From: Chytridium lagenaria
Lineage: Eukaryota; Chytridiomycota; Chytridiomycetes; Chytridiales; Chytridiaceae
DNA: 64,000 nucleotides
Direction: 5' to 3'
NCBI GenBank assembly: GCA_025449115.1
Contig: JAHLKC010000119.1
Location: 1-64,000 of the forward strand
Positions 17,558-27,542 of this stretch are shown piece by piece. The notes under the pieces were generated by a model, which saw only the letters and a list, made by a program, of their open reading frames with translations, did not search any database and had not been told where the DNA came from. Each line of letters begins with the position of its first letter. The stretch's first letter is position 1. A program made the position numbers and the translations under genes.

Positions 17558-20237
17558 ATGGACAGCGTCCATCCGCTGCTGGATTCAGCTCGAAGTATTT
17601 GCAGCATTCCTTTATGCCATTGACAGGAAAAGTGCCACCTTCTCTGTGTAAGGGGACCGACATACCACTGGCCATAGGTCACATCCACGCATCACTAAGC
17701 CTTCACGAAAGACGACTTAACGATGCCGTTACCCCCAAAAAACAACTTATACTTCTTCCTTCTGAAGTGATGATGCAAGAAGGAGTCGTAGATGCGAACC
17801 ATGAGGAGACATTGCACATCCGACGGAAAAGCGAGGAGAGCTATGCCGATGCGAAAGCTATTAAAGACCTTGAAGCAGAGGTAGAAGATCAAAAAGCGTC
17901 CGATGAGAGCGTTAGTGTCTTTTACACATGATTATTAGCTCTAGATGTTTGTAAGCTAAACTTTTTATGCAGGGAGAAACACAGTGTGACTATGACGATG
18001 CTTGGAGTCGACACGTAGCAAATGCCTCTTTGGATCTTATAATCGACAGTGAGACGAGAGAATACTACGAGAGAAATATCTGGGGTGAACGTCGACATCG
18101 TTCAAAAAACCGTAGGAGTCGACATGGCTCAGCACGTCGACATCGCGATTCATCCGTCAGATCATGTTGTTCTGCACCATCCTCGCTGAGCTCAACCGTT
18201 CGACGAAATATAAGTGAAAGAACAGAGGGGAGGAACGGACCCAACCGACCAGCTATAAGAAAATGAATGTGATGCTTCAGGATGCGATTGCGACGGTGGA
18301 AAGGGAAAAGAGCATCTTTAATTACATTTCGAGTCTTTTCGCTGTGGGTGGGACTTACAAAAAGAAACCCTCAAGCACTGTTCAGGACGACAAGAAAAGT
18401 TTAAAGAAAGTGGTAATGAACTCTCAAACTGGAAGAAATCACAGTAAAGAAAACGGCGACATTTCAAGCGAACAAAGCGAAAGAACTTCCGTCACCTCCC
18501 GTTCCTCTAAGAATTTTGATCAAGACGGTGACCATGATCGTGACCCTGACGCGGATGACGACGAAGGAGGTGGTCCTGGTCATAGATCCCCGCAGCTACA
18601 ACATAATTTTGACAACACCTCTGTCTTTTCAAATTTCTCCAACGAATGCGATAATGCACTTCGTTATCGGCGCATGCATCGTTGGCCTGGGATAGATAGA
18701 CGTCAGAGGAGGCTTGGTTCACTGCTTTCGACTCCCCGCAAATCCCATTACAATTATTTTGTTGAAATGGACAGTTCTCGCGCTGAAAGCGTTTACACCC
18801 CTGACGCAGAGTCGAGGGCCGAATCTGAGTCGGTTTCAGAACATGGTGCCGCCGCCACGAGGGATGTTAGTGATAATGAGGGCGAGGATATAGACTACAT
18901 GGAAGATCAGGAAGAAGAGTTAGAGTTGGAGCTTCCAGGAAGCTCTTTAGAACTTGAATTCTTCCCGGAATTTCCCGAAGATAAAGCGCTCGGAAGGTTT
19001 TCCAGCGAGTTCAGTTTGAATGTTTCACTTCCAATGCCAAGGTTTAACTTTGGGCCGTTGTCAAAAGACGAGTCGAATGAGGTGGAGGAAGAGGTGACGG
19101 AGATGCTTGACGAGACTGATAGGCAAGCCAGTATTGGAGATGAGAAGACAAGGACGGCAAAAGATCCCACGAATGGCAAACGCCTCACCGATATTACCAA
19201 TCCGAATGCGTCTTCGGCCTCTCTATCCTCCCTTACCTGCGCATCGTCCATCCCCACCACAGATACCGCCACAGTATGGACCCGCAAGAATGCATACCCT
19301 CACGACGTTATAAAAAATTCTCGTAGAAGATCCGCAGCAGATCCACAGTCCTCTCCATCGCTCTTTTCGGATTCCGAAGGTTCCGACACGATGACCGGAA
19401 TGCAGTATTCCGCTTCATCCCTCACTATACTGCGACCGTCAGTCCCAATCCCGTTTCATAAGAATGGTGTACTATTGAGCGTCTCTGAAGTACCGACAAG
19501 GATTGATGGTGATGGAGCTTTGTTGTTTTTACCAAAGGTTTTGGGAAGATCAGTCACACTTTATACGATAACTGTCAAGGTGAGACAGTTTTGAGAGTTT
19601 ATTTTTTCTTGGTTCTTTCAACCTTGTCTGTTTTATGTTTACCGACACGTGTTTTAGCTCCTTAAGCCTGGAATACCGGGATATCAAAACGAGATTCCGT
19701 GCACGTTCGCCGTCCAGCGAAGATACAAAGAGTTCCGCCAATTTTATTCAAATCTGGTAAGTTATTTATCCGTTTCTCATTTGTTTTGTTTTAGTTTGTT
19801 TTTCTTCCCGTTTTTTTCCGTTTTTTTCGGGTTGTTAAAAATAGCAATTAATGCCCATGAATTCTTCTTTTGTATTAGGTTAAACTCTACGCCAACGTTG
19901 TTGCCGAATGGCCATCATTTCCCAAAGGACCTTTTTCGGTAACTTTCACCATTATTTATTTTCAAATCTTCTGACATGATTTTTAGGTCGCCTTAACGCA
20001 ACCACCATTGCCCAACGCATCTCCTCATTCTCCGCCATCATGGCCTTTGTCTCCCTACATCCTTTCCTCTTCTACACTCCCACAGTGCTTCGCTTTCTTG
20101 GTCTCGATCCTGAAGTTGGCTTCAATCTTTCTGTTCCTACCATTGAAAGTATGGGAGGTGTCGTGTTGTATGAGAGAGAGAGGAGATTGCCGGATGAGGG
20201 GAGGAGGGATAGGGTTTCTAGAAGTTTTTCGGTGTGA
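17558..20237 (+). CDS. PX-domain protein with long disordered N-terminal region
   Basis: The C-terminal part is a phox-homology (PX) phosphoinositide-binding domain assembled over four exons: ITVKV then LLKPGIPGYQNEIPCTF, the basic signature RRYKEFRQFYSNL (about 19712-19756), KLYANVVAEWPSFPKG, and the final helix region RLNATTIAQRISSFSAIM with VLRFLGLDPE. It ends at TGA 20235-20237. PX domains recruit sorting-nexin-like proteins to endosomal or vacuolar membranes. Upstream lie roughly 600 residues of low-complexity sequence: an Arg/Ser-rich segment (18080-18200), a long exon from 18263 with Asp/Glu-rich stretches (EEELELELPGSSLELEF) and Ser/Thr-rich stretches. The start at ATG 17558 (MDSVHPLLDSARS) is a guess; the frame changes within 50 bases and again near 18263. 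No second domain such as BAR or RGS was recognised. Role in membrane traffic is inferred from the PX domain alone. Confidence 0.7.
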
Positions 20238-20591
20238 TGTCTAGATTTTTATCGTTTTCGAGGTTATTTTAAACCATTGACGTCCAGATTCTTTAGCATC
20301 TTATTAACGCTGATTGCTGGAAAAGCTTACAATTTTCACCGCGTTTACACATACAAATACTCATGATTGTTTACACAACTTCATCACTTGAAATCTCCAT
20401 TAAAAAACACAAACATTTTTGCCATGCATCATCACCTCATCCGCGCATGTAAGGCCAAACCAAATCAACCCCTCACCACCCCTCCTTCACCGCTTCACAA
20501 AAAGCCTTCAATTTTCAACCGCGTTTACACATAAGACTTTTCGATTGTTTACACAACTTTTTCTAAAATCCTCCAACAAAACATTTTTGCC
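20238..20591. repeat. Diverged tandem duplication upstream of the YCII gene
   Basis: A segment beginning CAATTTTCACCGCGTTTACA at about 20331 is repeated, diverged, at about 20507. The repeat runs through TGTTTACACAACTT and ends with CATTTTTGCCATGCATCATC and a few further bases of the first codons. Copy 2 carries the presumed real start codon at 20592; copy 1 carries the matching ATG at 20422, whose frame diverges. Unit length is about 170-175 bp. Confidence 0.75.
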
Positions 20592-20969
20592 ATGCATCAT
20601 CACCTCATCCGCGCATTCAAAGCCAAACCATCCCACTTTCGGCCCTTCACAACAACCCCTCGACCCCAAGCCCTCTTCATCGTGATAGCCAAAGACGGTC
20701 AAGACTCTCAAGCCCTCTCCCGTCGTCTTGCGGTCCGTGAATCCCATCTCGCACGTACCAAGGCGGCGTACGCTCAAGGTCACTCTGTCATGGGAGGAAG
20801 CGATACTTGATTCAGAGTCTTTGGAGATGAGGGGGAGTGTGTTGGTGTTGGATTTTCCGAGTTTGGAGGAAGCTGAGGAGTATGTGCGGGGAGATCCGTA
20901 TGTGGTGGGGGTGTGTGGAGGGAGGTGGAGGTGAAACCGTTTTTGATGGCGAGGTTGAGGGAGGATTAA
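20592..20969 (+). CDS. YCII-related domain protein
   Basis: A short protein of about 120 residues. Residues 1-25 (MHHHLIRAFKAKPSHFRPFT) are basic and Ser/Thr-rich, consistent with a mitochondrial presequence. The rest matches the YCII fold: FIVIAKDGQDSQALSRR, then the His-containing AYAQGHSVMGGAILDSE, VLVLDFPSLEEAEEYVRGDP and the closing REVEVKPFLMARLRED, with TAA at 20967-20969. YCII proteins are small dimeric alpha/beta barrels with a conserved His/Asp pair; their reaction is generally unknown. Two frame changes are needed: one extra A near 20803 and an apparent extra TG near 20913. The gene is bracketed by tandem duplications of its own 5' end and 3' end, so the copy may have arisen through local rearrangement. 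Alternatively the indels are genuine and the gene is decaying. Confidence 0.7.
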
Positions 20970-21185
20970 TGAATTGGGGGGAGGAAAGGGGGGGGTTTGT
21001 TTGTGAAGGAGCTATGGATGCGTGATAGAGGATGTGTTTGGGGGAGGTGTGGAGGGAGGTGGAGGTTAAACCGTTTGGCGAGGTTGAGGGAGGATAAATG
21101 AATTGGGAACGTGGGGACGTTATTGTTTTTTTTTGTAGAGGAATGACGGATGCTTGATGGAAGATATATGAATAAAAGGACGACG
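20905..21185. repeat. Tandem duplication (about 134-bp unit) of the YCII gene 3' end
   Basis: GTGTGGAGGGAGGTGGAGGT followed by AAACCGTTT and GCGAGGTTGAGGGAGGAT occurs at 20913 and again at 21047. The downstream segments (GGATGCGTGATAGAGGAT at 21016 and GGATGCTTGATGGAAGAT at 21148) are also paired. Two copies, period about 134 bp, copies clearly diverged. Confidence 0.75.
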
Positions 21186-21739
21186 CGGACAACCCAACGC
21201 TTCTTCATTGACCTCCACGTCCTACTCATCAGCGCATTGAGTTGTGTATAGGTGGATGGTTTTTTTTTGGTAAAGGATTGGGATATGAATGTCATGAACC
21301 TTTTTGCTACGTGGATAGGATAGCTTGTAATTCGATTCATGCAGGTTTGTTTTTTTTTCTTTCATAAACCAACTTGAGCGATGAGCGCGGAACAAAACTG
21401 GAAAAGTTTCGGAAAAATTAGAAACATAACACCCATACAAAAACGTAATGGTGTTCATCAGCAAGTGTAGAAGAACGCTCGAATGAGAGATATGAGGGGA
21501 ATGTAGAATGACGGTAATTCACGTATAGAGAAAAGCAAACATTCGAAAACATCGATACAAAAAAAAGGAAGAGCATCACGACCAAAAAATAAAATCGTAA
21601 CCTTACAACATGCTTTACGAAAGGCGACGTCGAATAATGCCACCACACGAACAAGAACACCGACACTTTCCATATCATGAACAAGTCATGATAAAGTCGC
21701 TTCAAACGCCATATCGAAAAAAATTTCCCCCCAAAAAAA

Positions 21740-22028
21740 ATGGACTCCCAAACCTCATCCATGCGCATCCTCTTCCTAACCTGGTGGCTCGAAACCACCA
21801 CCATCAAACGTCCAACCTCCTTCAAGATGGTCGATGGGTAAAAAAAAAACAATCCATACGTTCGGTCCGTCTTTAACATACAACAGCACCACCGTCACAG
21901 GAACCCTCACCCACATGGATGGAGATGGCACCCTGTTCAACGTTTCGGATTTGGTGACACCTCTTGGTGTATACGAGGATGCGTCGTTACGAGTTCGCGA
22001 TTGTAAATACTTTTTGGTGGATGTGTAG
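21740..22028 (+). CDS. Possible small OB-fold-like protein
   Basis: ATG at 21740 opens MDSQTSSMRILFLTWWLETT and, after a frame change at the poly-A run near 21841, continues with HTFGPSLTYNSTTVTGTLTH and FNVSDLVTPLGVYEDASLRV, ending at TAG 22026-22028. Total length would be about 95 residues. The alternation of short hydrophobic strands and the Gly-rich turn are reminiscent of small OB-fold proteins such as the telomere factor TEN1, but the resemblance is weak and made by eye. The poly-A frame change is of the same type seen in conserved genes nearby. It could also be a chance open frame. Confidence 0.35.
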
Positions 22029-22852
22029 AATGTGGGCGTTGAGATTTGTAGATGGGTGTGATGGGATGTGTGGATACCGGCTACCGTTTTTATAAAGAAA
22101 CCAAAAACAACAACACTGACCCAAAAAAACAGTAAACCACTTCTATATATCAACAAACTAAATCAACATGGTTACGAAAGAAAAACAAGTCATAACGTTT
22201 TCATCACTCCATTTTTTCTATAAAACAAGCACGCTACCATAAACCCCCCCCGGAATTTCAACAAAACCAGTGGAAAAACACCAGAAAACCAGTCTAAAAA
22301 TCCCAAGGTTTCAAAGGGGAAAAAACATATTGAGAAAATCACCAAAAAAACGCCAACACTCGAATAAACAAAACAAATAAAAATAAAAGGAGAAGCAGCT
22401 TTCTTTCCATCGACTCACAAAAAAAGGGGTGTGGGAAAGAAGGAAAAAAGGACGAAAATAAGTGTAGATGAAGGAAAAACAGAACGGCACCTTGCACTGA
22501 AAATGAAGAGAAGGGTGGTGCGAACCGTCTAGATGCAGTGAAAAGCGGCGGAAATATCAAGACAGAAGAGAGTGAGAGGGGAAAGTGCGGCATGCAAAAA
22601 AAGAAGCAAAAAGGTGGCCAAATAAAGAAGAAAAAAAAGGGTGAAGAGCAGGAACAGAAAGGAAACCCTCGGCCCCCCAAAAAAGGAAAAACGTGAAAGG
22701 TTTATAAAAAAACAAACAAACGGATTCTATAAAAGGAGGGTAAAAAAACCACCAGGAGTTTACCAACATAAAAACAAAACCTCAACCATAGAAAGAACCC
22801 CACTACGTTGTTTACCCAAGGAAAGAAAGAAAAAAGAAACAACCAAAAAAAA
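22029..22852. other. A/purine-rich convergent intergenic stretch
   Basis: Between the small plus-strand candidate gene and the end of the zinc-finger gene on the minus strand, the plus strand is strongly A- and purine-rich with many A4-A9 runs, especially 22150-22850. It probably holds the T-rich 3' UTR of the zinc-finger gene. No credible coding sequence is seen. Confidence 0.5.
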
Positions 22853-24505
22853 TCAAACCTCCCCCTCCCCCTTCATATGTTTCATAACCATATGTCTCTG
22901 CAAAGCATCCGCCCTCGGAAACGCCTCATCACATCCCACACATCCACACCGATACGGTTTCTCTTTACTATGTCTACACCTCGCATGTCTCCTCAAATCA
23001 TGCAACCTCGCAAACTTGAGATCACATTCCACACAAACATGGTTACGTTCGCCGCTGTGCGAGAGTTGATGCACTTGAAGGTTGTAGCCGCGTTAAAGGT
23101 CTTGTTGCACCCGGGGTGTGGGCAGGTGAGCTCTTTGGTGGGACGACGACGTTTGGGTTTAGGAAGTTCAAGGTCGAGAGGGGAGGAGGAGGTGGAGGAT
23201 GGGGAGGGGATGTCGATAGAGACGGAAAGTTTGCGTTTGGTGGTGGTGGTGGTGGTGATTTCGGGGCGTTGTTGATCTAATTGAGAAGATTCGCGTTTCA
23301 TGACGGGGTTCGTGTTCAGGATACGTCAAAGAGGGGAGAGACGGCGACCGAGATGGGTTGAATGGGGTCTTGCTCCATGATGGCCGAGTTGAACACGTCG
23401 TGAAGAGAGGAGGAGGGAAGACAAGGAATTTATTTTTGGGCGGGAGACGCGGGGATGGAAGGGGTGCTCATGTTCATTAAGGCGGGGGGTGATGGGCTTT
23501 GAAACTGCATCTGTGGAGCTGCGGGAACAGTTGGGGTGGATAAGGCGTAATCGAGGTTTAGCATTGGAGAAAGCCAGTTCATGTCGTCTGCGACCATGGG
23601 AGACATGCTGGGGGTGGGCATGCTTTTTGGGAGACCAGCAAGGGGGGACTGCAGTGCTTGCTGTTGGAAGAAAAGGCCAGAGTCGATAGGGTGAGAAAGG
23701 GTGGTGGCGTTAGGGAATGCGAGGTTGGTAAAAAAGGGAGCTTGATTCGTTGGTTTGTGGTAAAGCTGGCATGGAAGTGGGGAAGAATGGGGGCTGGAAC
23801 GGCTATGTATGAGTGATTAGAATTTAATAAAAAGGAGGTTAGAATGAATGGAAAAAAGGAAAGCAATCATGTTTGAATGATGGGTATAAAATAAAAGAGA
23901 AAGGGCATACATACATGAAGGTTGAAAGGGAAAGAAGGAGTGTTCAAACCAAGTGGCATGGCATTGGATCCAGACACCATGATCGAGGGAGTGGGCAACG
24001 CATTGAGATCAAATGCATTTCCAAAAGGAGTCGATTGCTGCTGCTGAACAACTGATGAAAGGACACCGTAGGGATCAAATGGAGATGTCATAAACATGGT
24101 GTTTTGGTGCTGCTGCTGCTGCTGGTGTTGCTTTGTTGTTGGTGGATGCATCAATTGCATGGTGGGGGGCATGGATGGGTTGGGCATGAATGGGTTGAGG
24201 TCCACAGCCGGAGCAAACTGCATGGGTACATTTCCATGGAGTTGCGGGAGGTCAGTGTTGGCGATGTACTGTTGAACAAGAGGGACAAAGGTGGGTTGGG
24301 AAGGAGTCGATGGAAGGAAATGGGTAGGGAGAGAGTTGGCGGGACGTGGAGCCGCCGTCTTTCCAGCCTGATCCAATGGTAATGGTGGTAATGATGATAC
24401 TGATGGTGATGATACTGATACTGATGGTACAGATGATGCATCATGCAGTTGCCTTCTTCTATTGTGGTTTAGCCTTGCAGCAGCCACCGAGCCATTTGAG
24501 CGCAT
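22853..24505 (-). CDS. C2H2 zinc-finger transcription factor
   Basis: Starts at ATG 24505 with MRSNGSVAAARLNHNRRR and runs through a long Pro/Ser/Gln-rich activation-type region, with poly-Q near 24110-24125 and MPTPSMSPMVADD near 23621. A nuclear-localisation-like KPKRRRPTKE is followed by three consecutive C2H2 fingers at the C-terminus. Finger 1 begins CPHPGCNKTF (about 23125). Finger 2 is CVECDLKFARLHDLRRH. Finger 3 is CVGCDEAFPRADALQRH with a final MKH. Stop is at 22853-22855. Finger layout (three C-terminal fingers after a disordered activator region) resembles the fungal SWI5/ACE2/COM2 type, but target and pathway cannot be read from sequence. An intron lies near 23820-23915. One frame change falls inside finger 1 (near 23078) and others near 23330-23430. 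Confidence 0.75.
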
Positions 24506-25195
24506 CTTTTATCTTTTAGTAGTAGTAGTCGTAGTATTTAGTAAATATGTAGTAGTTTGAAGATGTATGTATTCCAATATTAGTCAAATAGTATGAATTA
24601 GCATCTATGTACTTAGAATTAATAATGAATGGTAGATAAATACTAATAGGTAGATAGTATTAGTATATACCTAATATATAGGATCTAATTATTAATAAGT
24701 GGGTAAATATTTATTTAAAATCCCTTTTTTTTTCTCTCTTTTTTCTCTTTAATTAATTAATTAATAATATTAATAACTGATCTCATGAGCTATTTAATAT
24801 AATAAATATATTCCATGGATAAATAATAATATATAATAATAAATAAATAAATAAATAAATATAAAATTTATTTACTTTCTTCCCATGAATTGACAAAAGG
24901 GTTACACGCATCCTACTTCCCTTACTATTATTAGTATTATTCACCAGTATATAAGTATACATTTATTATAGTTTTTCAATATTTTACTATATATATATTT
25001 ATATGCATGCATGATTCACTACTACTACCTATACACCTATATAGGTATGGATCAGCAACATACAAAAGCCAAATAAACCCATCTTTCATTCCCTCTGTCT
25101 TCTCCAAGACTTTAACCCCTCAAACGCACCACCACCACCACCAAAAGATGTTGCTGACGTTGATTGCATAGGAACCACCCGTGTTCCTTGTCTCA
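24506..25195. other. AT-rich intergenic segment with simple repeats
   Basis: Strongly AT-rich sequence between two minus-strand genes, with AATT repeats at about 24750-24766, ATAA repeats at about 24838-24860 and many TA-rich runs. The right part (25070-25150) has CACCAC repeats. It should contain the zinc-finger gene promoter and the 3' UTR of the exonuclease gene. No coding sequence is seen. Confidence 0.6.
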
Positions 25196-27443
25196 TCACA
25201 GCACCCGCATATCAACCTGCTTCTTCTTCACCGTCAACGGCACGCCAAACTCAAACGGTCGTCCCTCCTTGGAATGCGTCCAAGTCTTTATTCGCGACAC
25301 CGGATCACAATCCAACCTTACATTGAAAGGCATGCATTCCGAATCTTTCCGCACCTCGGCTTGAACTGACCGTGTCGTAGCGTCTACATGCTCTAGAGCT
25401 ATTTTTTGTATTGTTTGTTGTTTGTTGTTAAACAAAAGACAAACACGCGTCAGTAAAGATATTTAGAATGATACTTGTTTTAAAAAAAGAATATATATCA
25501 TTTGGATTGAATAAATATACCTGCTGCCATCATAGCCTCCTGAGTCGCAGAATCATTCATATACTTGCTTCTCACCGTCTCACAAAACTCATCATACTCA
25601 TCAATCGGTCCCCGCAACAATCCATGCACAAGGTGTGTCTCAGCACTCGGGAAAAGCTACACCATATAAAATAAATAAGAAAAAAACACGGAAAAAACCG
25701 CCACTCTCCCACACCTTAATTAAAACCTCTTTCAAGGAAAAAAAAAGAATAAAAAATAGACCTCACCGCAACAACACACATCTCGGGTGATAGCGCCTCC
25801 CTCCTTCAAACCTCCCCTTCCCCTTCCACGCTGCAATTCCTCCCCTCTCCTCAACACCTCCTCCCAACTTCCAACACCTTCATCTCCCATCCACCACAAC
25901 ACATCCTCCACAGTCACAGTCTCAGCAGACACCACCACTTTTTCATCTTTTCCAGCCTCCTCCATCAACTTACTGTGCACCCACCGGTAATCAACGCACT
26001 TGGCCTCAACACTGGATCCCACCATCCACGCTAAACTCCTCAACCACAACTCAACCTTCCTCATCCTCACCTTCTTCCTCTCTGCATCCATCCTCTCTTC
26101 ATCCACCTCTTGCACCCTCTTTGACGCATCTCCAACCCCACTATTCAACGACCCATCCATCCTATCCCCGCCCCGACCAAGAAACAACCCACCAACACCC
26201 TTCTCCAAACCCTCCACACCCGTCACAACAACCCTCCTCAACACCTCCTCAACACCCCCAAATCAATCCTCCCCTCCACCTCATCCACAACCCTCCTAAA
26301 CCTCCCCCCATCCCCCACCCTCCCCACAACCCCCAAAGCCGCCGCCACAACATCCCTCACCTTCTCCACCCCAACCTCATCCCCTCCCCGTCGCAACCCC
26401 GGAAAAGTGTCATTCCCACACACCGCTAAAACACACACCCCAACATCCCAAGAAACCGTCACAGGCCCCACATCACCCCCAAACAACCGTCCATGCGACA
26501 CTCGTGAATCACCACCCACGTATCGCATCTCAACAGGTCGAAACGTCGTCCTATCATTATAATGAATCACCGTCACATCCATCTCCTCACATCCAACAGT
26601 CGTGAAAAAGGGTTGAAGCAGCATATCGGAATCTACACTCAATATCCCTACACTCCCTTGACCCTGTTCTTGACGTAACGCGTAAAGTCGCGCCATGATC
26701 TTCTCCTATTTCCCTATTTTTTTAATCGTGTGAAAAAACAAGGTGATTGAATATTTACCTCTCCTTCTCCTGGCATCCTCGCACCACTAATCACAATCTC
26801 CTCTAACCCAGGTATCCTCTCCATCAACATCTCCGCGTACCCCCTCAACCCTCCATCCAAATCATCCATAAACCCTGTTCCAGGTGTAAACACCACGCGA
26901 TTAAAATATGCGCCCCCCGTCGTCATCACCTTTTCAAAATACAAAAAACCTTTAGCTTTTCACCATCCATCCATCATAAGAAAAAAAAAAGGAAAAGAAA
27001 AAGAATAGACCCTCACCCTTTTTTGACTCATCGCTCGTCGCCTCTCACGCTGTTGAAGGAGTTTCGCAAACGGCGCTGCACCGTCTATCGCTATAAAAAA
27101 CAGATTTCCGGGGTCTTGCCACCGTCGTGAGGAGGATGGTGATACGGTGAAAGACGGTACGAAGTAGGTGTGGGGTGGTAGTGGTATGTGGTGTTCCGCC
27201 TGCACTGCGATGAAGGATAGAGTTGAAGTCGAGCATGACGTGATCGTACAATCTAACATTACATAATAAATAAACTGCCTTCTTTCTTTTGAACAAAAGC
27301 AAACCGTCCCCTTTGCTTTACGGGCGTTGGTTTTTTTTGGAGGGAATGAAGGGAAAAAAAAAGGGTAGTTACTGGTTTCGAATTGGTTTGAAGCAACGAC
27401 TGAAGCGCTCGTTATACGCTATCCAGAGGTTCTTGACGCCCAT
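25196..27443 (-). CDS. Compact XRN-family 5'-3' exoribonuclease-like protein
   Basis: ATG at 27443 gives MGVKNLWIAYNERFSRCFK, matching the invariant N-terminus of XRN1/RAT1-type exonucleases. After an intron (27253-27372) comes DHVMLDFNSILH, then FFIAIDGAAPFAKLLQQRER with the trinucleotide-clamp RR. Next are FTPGTGFMDDL, ISGARMPGEGE and GILSVDSDMLLQPF. These contain the family's catalytic acids: Asp of LDFN, Asp of IDG, both Glu of GEGE, and the Asp pair of DSD. Later exons (ALEHVDATTRSVQAEVRKD; stop at 25196-25198) are unlike canonical XRN. The whole gene codes only about 600-650 residues, against about 950 for RAT1/XRN2 and more for XRN1. One extra base near 27110 breaks the frame between RP and NLFF. 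Introns lie at 25436-25515, 25666-25760, 26700-26760 and 26945-27010 (approximate). I infer a divergent, shortened processive 5'-3' exoribonuclease; nuclear or cytoplasmic location is not evident. Confidence 0.78.
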
Positions 27444-27542
27444 GGTTCCCCTTTGATGAACGAAACCTCAAACCTTTCGACACTACGTTTTGATGCAAAA
27501 GAATCCGAACCGAAAAATTGTTGAAAAAAATCCTTTTGGACC
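27444..27542. promoter_or_regulatory. 99-bp divergent promoter, XRN-like / SEH1
   Basis: The two start codons (27443 minus, 27543 plus) are separated by only 99 bp, so both genes must share a compact bidirectional promoter. No specific motif stands out. Confidence 0.6.

Noticed and set aside
24740..24870. Centromere- or telomere-type repeats in the AT-rich gap
   Set aside because: Only short AATT and ATAA microsatellites are present; there is no TTAGGG-type array and no long higher-order repeat.
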